Part shown: positions 1 through 11,746 of the stretch, piece after piece
Layout: each line of letters begins with the position of its first letter
Position numbering within the stretch: position 1 is the stretch's first letter
NCBI GenBank assembly: GCA_035578155.1
Contig: JAPWDM010000012.1
Coordinates: 15,535,619-15,599,618 of the forward strand
Direction: 5' to 3'
Length of the DNA stretch: 64,000 nucleotides
Source of the DNA: Brachynemurus nebulosus
Lineage: Eukaryota > Arthropoda > Insecta > Neuroptera > Myrmeleontidae
Program-made: the position numbers and the translations under genes
Notes under the pieces: model-generated
What the model was told of the DNA's origin: nothing
Seen by the model: the letters and a program-made list of their open reading frames with translations, nothing else
Database searches by the model: none

Positions 1-427
1 CTTTAAAATACCTTTAAGTATTTTTTCAACCGGACAAATTTTTTTTATATTCTTTATTGAAATACAAACAAAAAAAGTCCTATGACTTTTCACGATCAAG
101 TTAATATATTTAGAGATATGAATTTTTAAAGATTGGAGATTTTTCCAACCTTTAAAAATTCATATCTCTAAAAATATTAACTTGATCGTGAAAAGTCATG
201 GGACCTTTTTTGTTTGTATTTCAATAAAGAATATAAAAAAAATTTGTCCGGTTGAAAAATGACAATTCCTTGCAATTGTTTAAACAACTTCCGGTTTAAG
301 CAATATGGCCCCGGGTTGCCCCCTGGCAACATGCATTTATATCATCAGTAGGGCAATGTCAACAGGATCGCATAAAAAAATTGAGGTGGAATAGTTTTCG
401 GTACTCGTGCGCCAGTACCTCCCGTAC
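1..427. mobile_element. Foldback MITE, partial copy (cut by window start)
   Basis: This is the right part of the foldback element seen complete at 20734-21608. It contains an internal palindrome (about 28-136 against 150-256) and ends in the same terminus, reading CCTCCCGTAC followed by TA at 428-429. The left end lies outside the window. No coding capacity was seen. Confidence 0.8.
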
Positions 428-429
428 TA

Positions 430-661
430 ATAGGCGCAAAGCTCAATAATGGGCAGATTTTGAGATATATGTAGTTAAATATAGGTATACTGTCCCTGAA
501 GAGCCGATCACCTTTCAAATGGTGTCGGCAATCGATTCTACTTTTCTGCAAGTTTTTGCCGACACCATTTGGTAGGTGATCGGCTTTTTAGGAACAGTAT
601 ACCTATATTTAACTACATACATATATCTCAAAATCTGTCCATTATTGAGCTTTGCGCCTAT
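430..661. repeat. Palindromic repeat, ~103-bp arms
   Basis: Positions 430-531 are the near-perfect reverse complement of 556-661 (both ends read ATAGGCGCAAAGC), with a loop of about 25 bases. It abuts the end of the preceding foldback element. It looks like a separate hairpin-type MITE; no protein is encoded. Confidence 0.8.
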
Positions 662-992
662 GGAGACTTTTGTTCTACAGGTCAAGAACTATTATTTCCC
701 AAAGTTTCGAAGAAATTAACCGGGACCAAATTTCCATAAGGTTTGTGCGCGGTCCTTTATTGATTTATTTACTTAAATTCTGGTAATTTCAGGTTTTCAC
801 TGCATTTCGAATTTTTCAACTTTTACGCAACTAATGCCTGAATTTGTTTGTTTCAGATATTATCGTTAATCAACTCCTTATTGTACTTACTTAGTACTAT
901 TTTAGCAACAAAAGCGTACAGAGGGATATAGACAATAACTAACAACGAATACTTAATTTAAATGAACAATTAATAATAATATATTTTGTATG
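662..992. other. Non-coding, nothing recognised
   Basis: AT-rich DNA with stops in all frames; no repeat with another part of the window was noticed. Confidence 0.5.
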
Positions 993-994
993 TA

Positions 995-1224
995 GGGTAA
1001 AAGCCCCCTTTGTGGAACGGTATCTAATTATGAACATTTACATATTAATGAAGTTATTTCTGAAAGTAACGTGTGATAACAAAATTTATTATTAATAGAA
1101 TAATTGTTTTTCAATTTAAATTCACCTCGAATTTAAAGTTTCCTTACTCAATTAAAGAAATAAATATGTAAATGTCAAAACTGTTCCAGTATTAGATACC
1201 GTTCCACAAAGGGGGCTTTTACCC
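995..1224. mobile_element. TA-flanked MITE (230 bp)
   Basis: About 36-bp terminal inverted repeats beginning GGGTAAAAGCCCCCTTTGTG, with TA on both sides (993-994 and 1225-1226). A TA duplication with short TIRs and no ORF fits a Tc1/mariner-type MITE. The superfamily is inferred from the duplication only. Confidence 0.8.
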
Positions 1225-1834
1225 TATAGGTGTAAGTTTTAATTCTAATAAAACAGAAACACAAATTTATTCCAATGGAATTAAGAAGAAAAATAAAGCT
1301 ATAATCCTATAATGCATTTACACCATAAAGTTCATAGTAAAAATATGTAACTGCTATTTTATTTTTAAAATGTATGCAAACTGTATGTCTCTATTTTTAC
1401 TAATACCAAAAAAAATATATGTGAAATTTTGTTGTAAATTAAATTATATTCTTTTTAAAAAAAATCTTTCTTTATTCCTTTGAAGAAAAAAGGAAAACCA
1501 AAAAAATTTTTTCAGTAAAAACCATAAACATTTACACTCCCGCTCTAACTTGTGTAGTCAAAAAAGGTTTTCACCTCTAAATTCTCTATAACAGATCCGA
1601 TTTTGATAATTTTTTTTCAATTGTTCCTTTTGTAGTATTATTGAAAATCATAAACATTAAAAATGGCGCTTAAAAGGTTTAAGGCCCTAAATTTAAAGAA
1701 GAAAATTTTTGATTTCAAAAAAACGGTATTTGAATATGAAAATATAATACACATATTTACTTACTAAACTGCTAAGATATCTACATATTATTATATTCAT
1801 AGCATATTTTGATGTTCAAATTCAAAGCGTCTCA
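1225..1834. other. Non-coding, nothing recognised
   Basis: AT-rich sequence with many homopolymer runs; no gene, RNA or repeat with a partner in the window was seen. Confidence 0.5.
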
Positions 1835-1836
1835 TA

Positions 1837-3836
1837 GTACAGTAACTGAAGCATTTGGCTACCAATTTTTTCGGATGGGATGGATTGGCTTGAAATTTGA
1901 ACTGTAGCTAGGGAGTAGCCCAAGAAACAAAAGTTATATAATGCCGATGTGTGCTTTCACCCTAGGGGTGGAAGGCACCCCTTCTAGGGGTTGGAATTTT
2001 TTTTATGAAAAATAACCTCACCGTTCGATAGAGGAACAAATTCTAAGCAAAAAATATTCTATAAGAATTTTTTGTACAATCAATACTTTTTGAGATATTG
2101 GCGCCTAAACGTAGTCGTTTTTAGCCCAAAAAATGCATGTTTTTGAGGAATATTTCGCAAATATCTCAAAAACTACAAGTTTTACGCAAAAAATGGTTAT
2201 AAGCAAAAATAAAGAAAATTAAGTAACAAAGAGATTGCATTCTTTTTTATTTTTGTAGATAGAACAGAACCCAAGTTATGACTCCTTGAAATTAAAATCG
2301 ATTTTGACGATAGCTAAAATCGAAACTTTCAATGTCATTTGGAGGAAAAATGAGAGGTATATCGAAAAAAACTCATATTACATCTTTTAAAGTACTTGAA
2401 TAGACCTTTATTTTGAGCTGTGGTAAAAGCCATTAGTATAAAAATTAACGGAGTTACATTCAAAGCAAAATGGTTGTCTTGATTTTTGAGAAAAAAAATT
2501 GGTATCAAAATTAATTACTTGACGGCAAACATTGAAACTAAGCGTAATCCGTCGCCAGTTTACTTTATTCATATATAAACAATGGGTTCTGGGAGTTTGA
2601 ACGGATTTAGAAATTTAAATTCGAAAAAATGATTGATTTACTCTTGAAAAAAAATTTAATTTTTAAAAAAATCATGGTTTTTCTCAAAATATTTAAAAAA
2701 CTAACAAATTTATGAAAAAAAATTATAGAATGAAAATTGTAGGTCTTTTCTTACTGAAAAATTTGCTTTTTTGTTCATTTTCGTACGTCCAAATTTGACT
2801 GAGTTATGATCGTTAGAAACTCAAAACAGAACGCGAAGACTACCTTTCCTAAGCCCTTTAAACTTACAAATCTAAAAATTGAAGAACTCAAAAAAATTGT
2901 TAATCATAAGACTTATAGTGCTTAAAATTTCCTACCAAATGGTTTGTTAAGCGAATTGATAACTTAAAAATTAAAAAAGTTATAGTAAGAAAACCAGTTG
3001 CATTTTTTCGGTAAAATTTTTTTAGCAGTTAAATTACCATCATCTTTGTGTATTTTTTGTATTTTTTTAATAATTTAGTCAAAAATTTTAAAAATAAATT
3101 CAATAGAATGAAAAAAAAAAAATAATTATATCAACATGTAATATATAATTCACATGCTATTTTTCCATACATATAATTTTTATGCTATTTTTCCATAAAG
3201 GGTAGGATTTTTTATAAGGGGTAGTTCTTCTATCAGGGTTTTTGGGAGATTAAAATGTTACAATATAATCATACATTTGAAAACTTTTAAAAAATTACAA
3301 TTCATCATATGTACACCAGTATATAATATCTCAAGCTGTTAATAATCGTTTTCTTCTTTATTTTATTATAAGGGGTGGTTTATTTTTTAACGAGTGATAA
3401 TGAGTGATAAGTTTTAATGAGTGATAAGTTTTCTAACGAAAAATAAAAGAGATATAATACATTGTGAATGCACCAAAAGGTTACTTTAGGCTGCTAAAAG
3501 TTTTTTCCTATTTTTTCGGAAACAAAGGGGTAGTTTTTAAGAATTTTTTGGGTAGAAAAGTAATTGAATTTCATAAATTATATTAAAAAACTTGAAAGGA
3601 GTTTTATCCAACATATTTGAACATAAATTGAATCTTTAAAATACGTAAATCTGGACTTTTCGTATTTTTGTCATACAAGGGTAGTTTTTACCCCTAATTA
3701 TCAAAAAGCACATATCAAGACAATATAACTTTTGAAGTGTAGGGTCAGATGAGCTGGTATACAAATTTTCAGGAAAATCTATTCAATCCGAAAAAATTGG
3801 GAGCTTTTACATTATTTTGTCTTTCAGTGACTGTAC
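1837..3836. mobile_element. 2.0-kb TIR element, non-autonomous
   Basis: The ends are diverged inverted repeats of about 70 bp. They share GTACAGT(A/C)ACTGAA at the tip and an inner block CCAATTTTTTCGGAT. TA lies on both sides (1835-1836, 3837-3838); a TCA 3-bp duplication is an equally good reading of the junctions. The interior is AT-rich with no long ORF, so this is a dead or non-autonomous DNA transposon. Confidence 0.65.
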
Positions 3837-3838
3837 TA

Positions 3839-4441
3839 TCAGTAAAAAAAATTTTTATCCAAAATGAAACCTTAATGCTTCAAAAGTGACAAGACTTAGC
3901 GTCTTGAAACAAAATCTATTATTTGATTTAATTATTATTCTAATATAAAAAAAAAAAAAAAAAAAAAAAAAATTCAAAAAAATTCCCAAATTTTAAATAT
4001 GGAAAAATGAGTGGTAAATTATAAAAATTGTTAAATTTTGTAAAATTCATGTATCTGTTTTTAATATCAAAAATGACTATTGCAGGAAAATTATAGCGTT
4101 CGTATTTCTGGTTATCATGGCAATATATTACCCATTTAGTAGCTAATAACATATAAAAGTTTCAAAAATTTTCCCCGTTAAATTTTTTACAAACGGTAGC
4201 CAAAATTTTTTTTTCTGACCATAAAAGTACTTATCTGTATGAAATATTTATATTTAGGAGACAATTTTCGGAAAACGACTTGCCGTATTGTTTTGATTAC
4301 TATAGCATTTTATTGCCTATTGAATAAGAAATAACCCGTAAAAATTTTAACTATTTTCGGTGTATCGTTTTTTTGGAATATTAGAAGAAAAAAAATTTAT
4401 GAAAAAATAAAATTTTGTCAAAATACATTATTATTTATTTT
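3839..4441. other. Non-coding with long poly-A run
   Basis: A homopolymer of about 25 A residues starts near 3947. The rest is AT-rich with no recognisable gene. Confidence 0.6.
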
Positions 4442-4820
4442 TGACCCTTTTGAGACTCCAAGACACTGGAAGACAATTTTGATTCCCATTTATTTTTTCT
4501 CGATCTCATTAGTATTCGTACAAAATTTAGTCAAGGTCCATTCAACCTTTTATTCAAGAAGATTTTTGGGACCCTAGGACCCTGGAGCACAATTTGAATT
4601 TCACCTTCATTTTTTCCTTATTCTAATAGTATTTAAGCAAAATTTACAGGTCATTCCCCACAATTTACTTTGGATCCTTTTTGGAATCCGAGGATCCGGG
4701 AGGATAATTTCAACCTAACGTTCATTTTTTCTGGAATCTCAACAGTATTTGAGCAAAATTTGATCAAGATCCGTCTAGCCGTTTATTTTGGGCCTTTTTC
4801 GGACCTCAAGATCTTACAGG
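4442..4820. repeat. Diverged ~115-bp tandem repeat, about 3.2 units
   Basis: Each unit has the same order of blocks: a 'gaccctttttgag'-like start, an 'aggaccctgga'-like block, 'cattttttc', 'agtatt..agcaaaatt' and a 'ccg/ttattt' end. Units start near 4442, 4560, 4671 and 4790 and are well diverged, so this is an old minisatellite. The ORF running through it is incidental. Confidence 0.65.
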
Positions 4821-5560
4821 ATTTAAATCCGCCACTTACAATGCTTATGATATTAAAGAATACATTGAAACATACAATTTAAAAAAAAAAAAAAATTCAT
4901 AAAAATTGGAGCTGTTATAGAGAATTTCGAGATTTTGATCATTTTGATGCTTTATTGACTACATTAAACCGCTTTTATTTACTTCTAGATTCACTTCAAT
5001 ATATTGCTGACATCTAGTATTGAGAATCAAATTAAATTACAACTTCAGATCTATTGTTAAATCTAGCTATCTTATTGTTAGTGATCGACTCTATAGTTAT
5101 CTATGCTCTATGGTTATCTACCTACATACTATTGCCATCTAGTAGTATTATAGAGAACAATATAATTTATTGTTAGAAAAAATGTGAATAAAATTCAAAA
5201 ATTTAATAACTATACTTTTCTTATTGCAAACAGATGATTTTAAAGAAATGCAAATTTTTCCCACATTTTACTTCTACACAGGCTAACGAAATTAATAGTT
5301 AAACGATAATTCAGTACGAGATTTTAATTTTTGTACATGTTTTTATTTACTAAAAAAAATTTTGAAAGAAATTCCGAATAATGTGTAGACAGGTCAACAT
5401 ACAAGAGTAATAAAAATTTATGTACATAATAGTCATAGTACAACATCATCACTCGTTAATTTTAAAAACAAATAGCATAGTCATTGACCTAAAAATTACT
5501 TTCAAATTTAGTTCTAACATCCGTAAAATTATGTACCAGAAATCTTTTCAAAAATAAAAT
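4821..5560. other. Non-coding, nothing recognised
   Basis: AT-rich; no supported feature. Confidence 0.5.
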
Positions 5561-5638
5561 ATGGCCGGCGAAATTACTTTAAGAATGATTTTAGTTGATA
5601 AAAGTGGAAATACTGAAATCATTTTATCTTTTTCAAAG
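5561..5638 (+). CDS. Possible first coding exon of an unidentified gene
   Basis: A short open segment starts ATGGCC after an A-rich leader and reads 26 codons (begins MAGEITLRMI, ends ILSFSK) to a good donor, AAAG|GTAAGA, in phase 0. I do not recognise the peptide. It cannot be the start of the Kelch gene: that gene's exon 2 acceptor needs phase 1, and splicing to the 11643 acceptor would meet a stop. No matching phase-0 exon was found downstream. It may be a chance ATG-to-donor stretch. Confidence 0.22.
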
Positions 5639-6055
5639 GTAAGAAAAACACCTGTTTACCTGTATTTATTAAAATTATAAAAATATAAAATAAGTATTAT
5701 GTGTCCTGTCATGCATCAAATTGCAAAATCTCTATCAATTATGTAAAAAGTAAATTAGAGCATTACTCTCATAAGTCATAGTTTTTATTTATTATTTACA
5801 TACACATAAAATAACACCGTGTAGCTATGTTGTTTGTAAATATAAAATAGAGCGATAATAATTAATCCCTTCACCAAGAAGATTATATGATTAAAATTGG
5901 TTACACATTGAACAAATTTTGAAAAAATAAAAATTAAGGTAACTACACATCAGCCACATAAACCACTTTGCTGTGTCCACAGTTTATAAAGACATTATAC
6001 AAGCGCGAATACAAAGATGCAGTTCATAGGGTCGTGACATCTCTGAATGAAAAAA

Positions 6056-6515
6056 AAAATTCAAGTTTTATCCTGGTTTATTTAATGACGTCAAGTTTAC
6101 TAACATTCTTCAATATCTTAAAAATCGTTTGAGTAAAATGATTGGTAAAACTGAGAGCGAATTTGTAGATTTCCCAAGGCATCCTGTTTATTTTTATCAA
6201 AATTAAGTATAGGGGGACACCCAAAAGGGACTTCTGTCAAATTAATAGTATTTTTAAAAGGAATTTCGTCATTTTGACAGTAATAATAAAACAATCACAA
6301 CCAAATTACCCTGATTCAAACCATCAACATAGATAAATTCACTTCCATAAAGCATGATTTGAGAAAAAAGAATTTTTTATTTTAATGACGTCACCTAGTG
6401 TACTAGAACTTTTCAAAGTTTTAAAAATCATAAATAAAACGACAGAAAGGTGAAACTGGAAGCGAATGTAGGTTCTCGATGTAATTCTTTTAATTTTTAC
6501 CAAAATTAAGCATGT
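6056..6515. repeat. Diverged direct repeat pair (~150 bp units)
   Basis: About 6056-6210 and 6370-6515 share a block order: TTTAATGACGTCA, 'tactaga', 'ttaaaaatc', 'gagcgaatt/gtag', and 'tttttaccaaaattaag'. Each contains a CRE-like TGACGTCA. Related fragments with the same TGACGTCA context recur near 11370 and 25236, suggesting an old dispersed family. Confidence 0.5.
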
Positions 6516-9260
6516 AGAACCAATTGCAGATATACGCAGTGGTCATGAGCATTGATTCCTTGTTAAAGACTTTCTATCAAAGAAATGGAATACAATTTTT
6601 GAAATACATTATAAAGCCATTAAAAAAATGCCCCCCCTAATTTGAAACCAGAATGTGCTCCCACACGTAGAGGTTTTTAAATTAAATATCTTTTGACAAT
6701 ACATATGTCGAATTATATATGGTTAAATTAATTTTTTCATTCTTAGGTTTAGCTAATTCAATTAGAAAAGTTTCAAAATACTAAAAATAAGTTACATAAC
6801 TTACATTAATTTTACTGTTTTTAATCTATCAATTATCTCTTTAATTTAAACACTTTGAAATTCGTCAATCCACTAGATTAGAATAGAATCCACTAGCATA
6901 GTAGATGACTTTGATATTAGGTACAAAGTCAGGAAATTTGTAATAAGTAAAAAAACATGCGTGCATATTCTTAAGTTACAAAATAAAATTAAATATGTAA
7001 AAATATTGTGCAATAAACCGAAATATTGCAACAAAGTAACACAATATTACTTAAGTATCTCATTGATTCAGTGTGAAAGCAGCCTAATCGTATATCGAAA
7101 CGTGAACAACCTACATTACGTTTCTGGGAACACATGTATCTAATGTACTCGTCTACATAACCGAATATGTACACTCTGTACGTATCTATAATAAAATGAG
7201 AGAAAAAAATTACAAGTACATATTTCATATCTCATTCTAACTAATACAATTACTTATCATTATTCTTTATTCTTGACTACATTATTGAATCGTTAAAAAG
7301 AGATGGTGGGATATATGAAACTTGGGGCAAAACAAAGCAATGGCCGAGTTTGATGAGGAACAAAAGGTGAACCACTATTATAACGGATTAAAAACAATAT
7401 TCGTTCAGTGGCAACATTTGATCAAAAGCATATGTACAAAATTATAATGTATAATACAAGTATTTTTTGGAAATTACATTTGAAAATCTTAAAATTTATG
7501 TGATATTTTCGTTTTTTAAAGAGGTTATATCGACGTTATGGTGTTCCAGAAACTATTTAAATTTCTAATTGACATCAATAACGAAAACAACCCTCCGTTG
7601 TTCGGTTTTGTGTGTTTCTATGTGTGAGTGCTATTCGTTTAACGTGTTCATGTCCTTGAACAAGGATCCCAAGGAATAACACCGACTAAATTTATTTTAG
7701 GTTTGTGTGGTTTTTCTTTAATTCTATTAAATAAAAATGTTCTAATTTTTAAAATAATATATTTTTGAAAATCAAATTAATTTTTGGTTTTTTATTTAGA
7801 ACAAGTTCATGACAGAATGGTTGATTCACACTAAGTACATTCTTTTTCAATATTTTTGTTAACCTTGGCATTTCAGGAAGTTAAACCTGTTATTTTTTTT
7901 TAGTAAAATAAAAACAATAAATTGTTATGTAGGTACTTAAGTTATTTTTTAATTCTTTTTAATTAAATAAGTATTTTTATTTATTTATTTTTTTTTAAAT
8001 TCTTAAATTTATTTTTTAAACTTTTAAAAATTGCGATTTTGAATATGATACAATGGTGAGTTGCAAATGATTAATGTAGACTTTGCTAAAATATTAAATT
8101 TGTTTAAAAAATCGGAATATCAGAAATTTATATAAAATATTAGAGTAGGAAAAAATGTAAAAAAATCATTAAAAATTATTTAGGCCGCTATTAAAGGAAC
8201 GGTGGTTTGTTGACTTTATCAACATTCCCGCTGTTTCGATCACCCGCGAATATTTAAATATTTTTAGAGTTTCGTAGTTAAAATTACGGTTCCATTATAT
8301 GTAATTTAATCATATATATTATTCATTTTTATTTCAAAAATTCTGGCTATTTAGATACTTTGTACCATTTTCATTTAATTTTGGGTCACAAGCATGATAA
8401 AACGCGAACATTATTATTCATGATTTGTCGATTCGGCAAAAGTCTTTTTCCCAGTGATCCATTATTCTATCGTTCTTTTAGAAATATGGTTAAAATTTGC
8501 AAAGTTAAAAAACATTACGAAGCCACTAAAAAACAAGTTACGTTACGTCACGATTGTTAGCATTCCCCCCCCCCCTCCTCGTAAACCTTATCACGTTAGG
8601 CGTTCCACTTCTCCCCTATTTTCGTACAGATGACTCCTAATAGACTTGTACAACTTTCCTAATAAGCTTATTCAGAAATATGATTGTAGAAAAAGTGAAA
8701 TATATTATGTTTTTTCTACAATTGTTGAATCAACAAAGTTATTTGAATAAGTTATTTTTGACATTTGTTATTATTCAATATTTTATTTATGAATTTCTTT
8801 GTTAAAACTGTCCTTGCTGCATAACATCAATTTCTATAGCTGTAATAGGTATATCTATTTTTCCTTTTATGTCCCAAACAATAGGAATACTTTTGTTCAT
8901 ACCTACCTGAAATTATTTTCACAGATAAGTACAGAAATATGTCGTCATTATTTATATTCTAAACATAATAATTGAATCATTAAAACACGCAATATTTTCT
9001 TTTCCCACGTAAAAAAATCATTTTATAATACTAATAATCACATAAAACAATGACTCTGACATGCTATTAATAGTTATAATGTACTTTTATCAGGTTATCA
9101 CTTTTAATCAAAGTTTTTAAAATGCAGTGCAAACACCTAAATTACCGTTTACTTTCACCTTTCTATAAAATATTTTTTGAAATTTTGCAATACGTATTGT
9201 ATTTTTTATTTATAAAATATGTGATTACTAATGTACATATCAAAATTATACTTAACAATA
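6516..9260. other. Non-coding, nothing recognised
   Basis: AT-rich DNA. A poly-C stretch lies near 8566-8575. A 35-codon ATG ORF starts near 7342 (MAEFDEEQK...) but has no family match and no support. No RNA gene was seen. Confidence 0.5.
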
Positions 9261-9264
9261 TTAA

Positions 9265-9552
9265 CCCTTAGCACTCGATAGGCGCCGCCACGGCGACACA
9301 ATAAATACCCTTTGCACTCGAAAGGCGCCTCTCAGGCGCCATCCTATTCTTTACTTCAAATATCACACTAAGGAAAATTATAGAATTTAATATTAAAATA
9401 AAATGTTTGTAATATGCAAATAAAAATAAAATATGTAAGTAAACTACTTTTGTTTGAAATACTTATCTTTGATGTATTACAATTTTTTATTGAAACTACT
9501 GTCGAGTAGCTGAGTAGGTACCCATACTAAAAAATGGTTCGAGTGCAATGGG
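9265..9552. mobile_element. piggyBac-type MITE (288 bp, TTAA target)
   Basis: TTAA flanks both sides (9261-9264, 9553-9556). The TIR begins CCCTTAGCACTCGA on the left and ends TCGAGTGCAATGGG on the right. The left end also carries a second copy of the terminal motif (CCCTTTGCACTCGAAAGGCG, near 9309) and GGCGCC-rich hairpin sequence. TTAA plus a CCC start is characteristic of the piggyBac superfamily. No transposase ORF. Confidence 0.82.
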
Positions 9553-9556
9553 TTAA

Positions 9557-11642
9557 TAAATTTAAAATTCAAAAATTTATACTAAGCTGGCATCAATCGG
9601 CACGAATTCAAACTTCTTTTACGAGTACCTATTCTTTAATATATTAAAAATTTATGCTAGCGCGGTTACTTTATTATAAAAATAAAAAAATTTTCATATT
9701 TCAGGTTTTTAAAAAAAAAATGACAAAAATTAGGTAATTTCTACTCTATGGTAAATCGAGGTCAAAAGAGACGATAACACGGTTAATTGGGATGATCAGT
9801 TGGACTGACCATTATTGAAACTGAAATATAATTTAGAATTTTTTTGTATTTATACATCTAGAAAAGAAATAGGTAATACTGCATAATTTTGTGTAGAAAT
9901 AAATGTAAAATCTAAAGTCACGTTTATAAAGTGTACAAATATCATGTTTAATGTGTTTTTTAATTTCGAATCACCTTGAAAGTACTCTATTGTATATTCC
10001 AATACATTCTTTATCCGTCCCTAATCACCCCGTCTTCACCTCTCTATAATTGACATACCATCCCTATTAACCCATCTACTTACTGTCTCTACCTATCCTT
10101 TTTTCGTCGGTGTTAACCACCAATTTAACCCAAATGTCAAGTCCTCATGATTTTCTCAATTTTCTCTTAAAAAAACAGAAACGAATGAAAGCAAAAATGA
10201 ATATGTTTTAAAATGATTAAAAATTCTAATAAACAACAACTTATTCATAAGGGCAGCAAAATAAATTGTTTTTACATAGTTTTAAGAAACAAAAAATAAC
10301 ACTGTCTCAAGACGTTAGTTTGAATCGATTTTTTAATACTTTTTATCCGCTCAAGCTTACAATTAGTCACCGTTGCCACCCAAAAGAATAATTATTCTTA
10401 TTATAATTTAAGAAAGGTGTAAGTTTACCTTTATGTCTAGTCTTTTTAAACCAAATTCATGAATAACTTCTTTCGTTGTGTCCTAATTCACTCTTATGTC
10501 CCAATTCATTCCGTCTTACGGTAATAATACTGGCTTTACTCGCGGTTTCGTCCGCGTGGTGTTTGAATTATATGACATCAATTTCACATTCTTTCTACTA
10601 ATATACTCAAAATTAAGTATTATAGAAAATATTGGTAGGTATTTATTATTGCTACAGAAATTAAAATATAATAAATGGTTAATGTTACCAGGTCAGATTG
10701 TAGAAAAAGTACTTTATTCTACATATAATTTAGCAAATAATAAAGTTAATTGAGCTTAACTTTAATTAAATTGTTTCAGTGTAGTGAATTACATTTAAAT
10801 GAAGGTAATTTTACCACGAATATTATGGCAGAAATAATATGAAAATGTTGTAAGAATTGTGCAAAAAAGTATATATTATTGTTAAAAATACTTAATGTAA
10901 ATTGTAATTAATACATATAAGATACATAACCATACAAATACTTTTGAGATTTATTGAACATATTAAAAAGTATAATGTGTTAGACAGAGATGAAGAATGG
11001 AAAAAATAAGTGAAACCTATTTACGAAATACGTTCACTTATGTATTTAAATAAAAACTATGGGAGGGAAATCATGCAATTATTTGATATATTTATTCAAC
11101 ATTTCAAGTGTTTTAGTTATTTTTTATTTCTTTTATTTCCTACGATTTTGTTGAAAACCCTGTATGCATTCTTTGTTTAACACATTGATTATTGTATATC
11201 CAGTAAAAATAGAAACGATCGGTGTATCAGTTACGTAAATTTTTAAATAGGTTGTTTTTTAAATAAGGAGGTTTTTGTAAGTATATTCTTTTGCAGACAA
11301 AAATTACACCAAAGCAAGCAAACATTTTTTAAAGAAACACTAAAGTTTTCTAATAAAAATTTCAACTCAATGACGTCATCAAGTATGTTAAATTTTTTAA
11401 CGCCTTTAATGATTAAGATGAATTAAGTCCTCCGACATAATATATTTATGCATACGATTGATGTTATCTATGATGGTAATTTTAAACTATGGTAAAATGT
11501 CATTATGATAACTAGCATATTTTTTTGATCGAAAGAAAGTGTTCATCGCTTGATTTCATTCAGAAAATAACACTAAATTTAACGAAATTAGAATATCCAT
11601 TTTGGCCAAAATAACTCTTAACACGACTTTATTTAATTACAG
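9557..11642. other. Non-coding upstream of the Kelch gene
   Basis: AT-rich sequence with one dispersed repeat fragment near 10533-10620 ('ctcgcggtttcgtccgcg' then 'gtttgaattatatgacatc'), which is also present near 23938-24010. The Kelch promoter and 5' non-coding exon(s) must lie here or further up, but none can be pinned from sequence. Confidence 0.5.
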
Positions 11643-11670
11643 ATGATAATAGAAAAGTGATTTCGTGAAA

Positions 11671-11746
11671 ATGATGAACGAAAGGGAGTGGGGATCCTAC
11701 GAAAGACCGCTGAACACGGTTGATTTTGAATCACCAGCTCACTCAG
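11671..11746 (+). CDS. Kelch-like gene, coding exon 1
   Basis: Encodes residues 1-25 and the first base of codon 26 (MMNEREWGSY..., ending ...ESPAHS). The exon follows a TTTAATTACAG acceptor ending at 11642. An in-frame TAG at 11650-11652 shows that ATG 11671 is the first usable start. The donor GTAATA leaves phase 1, which exactly fits exon 2. A 5' untranslated exon must precede it. Confidence 0.88.

Noticed and set aside
7342..7449. Short ATG ORF beginning MAEFDEEQK
   Set aside because: Only 35 codons, no family resemblance, no splice-site support.
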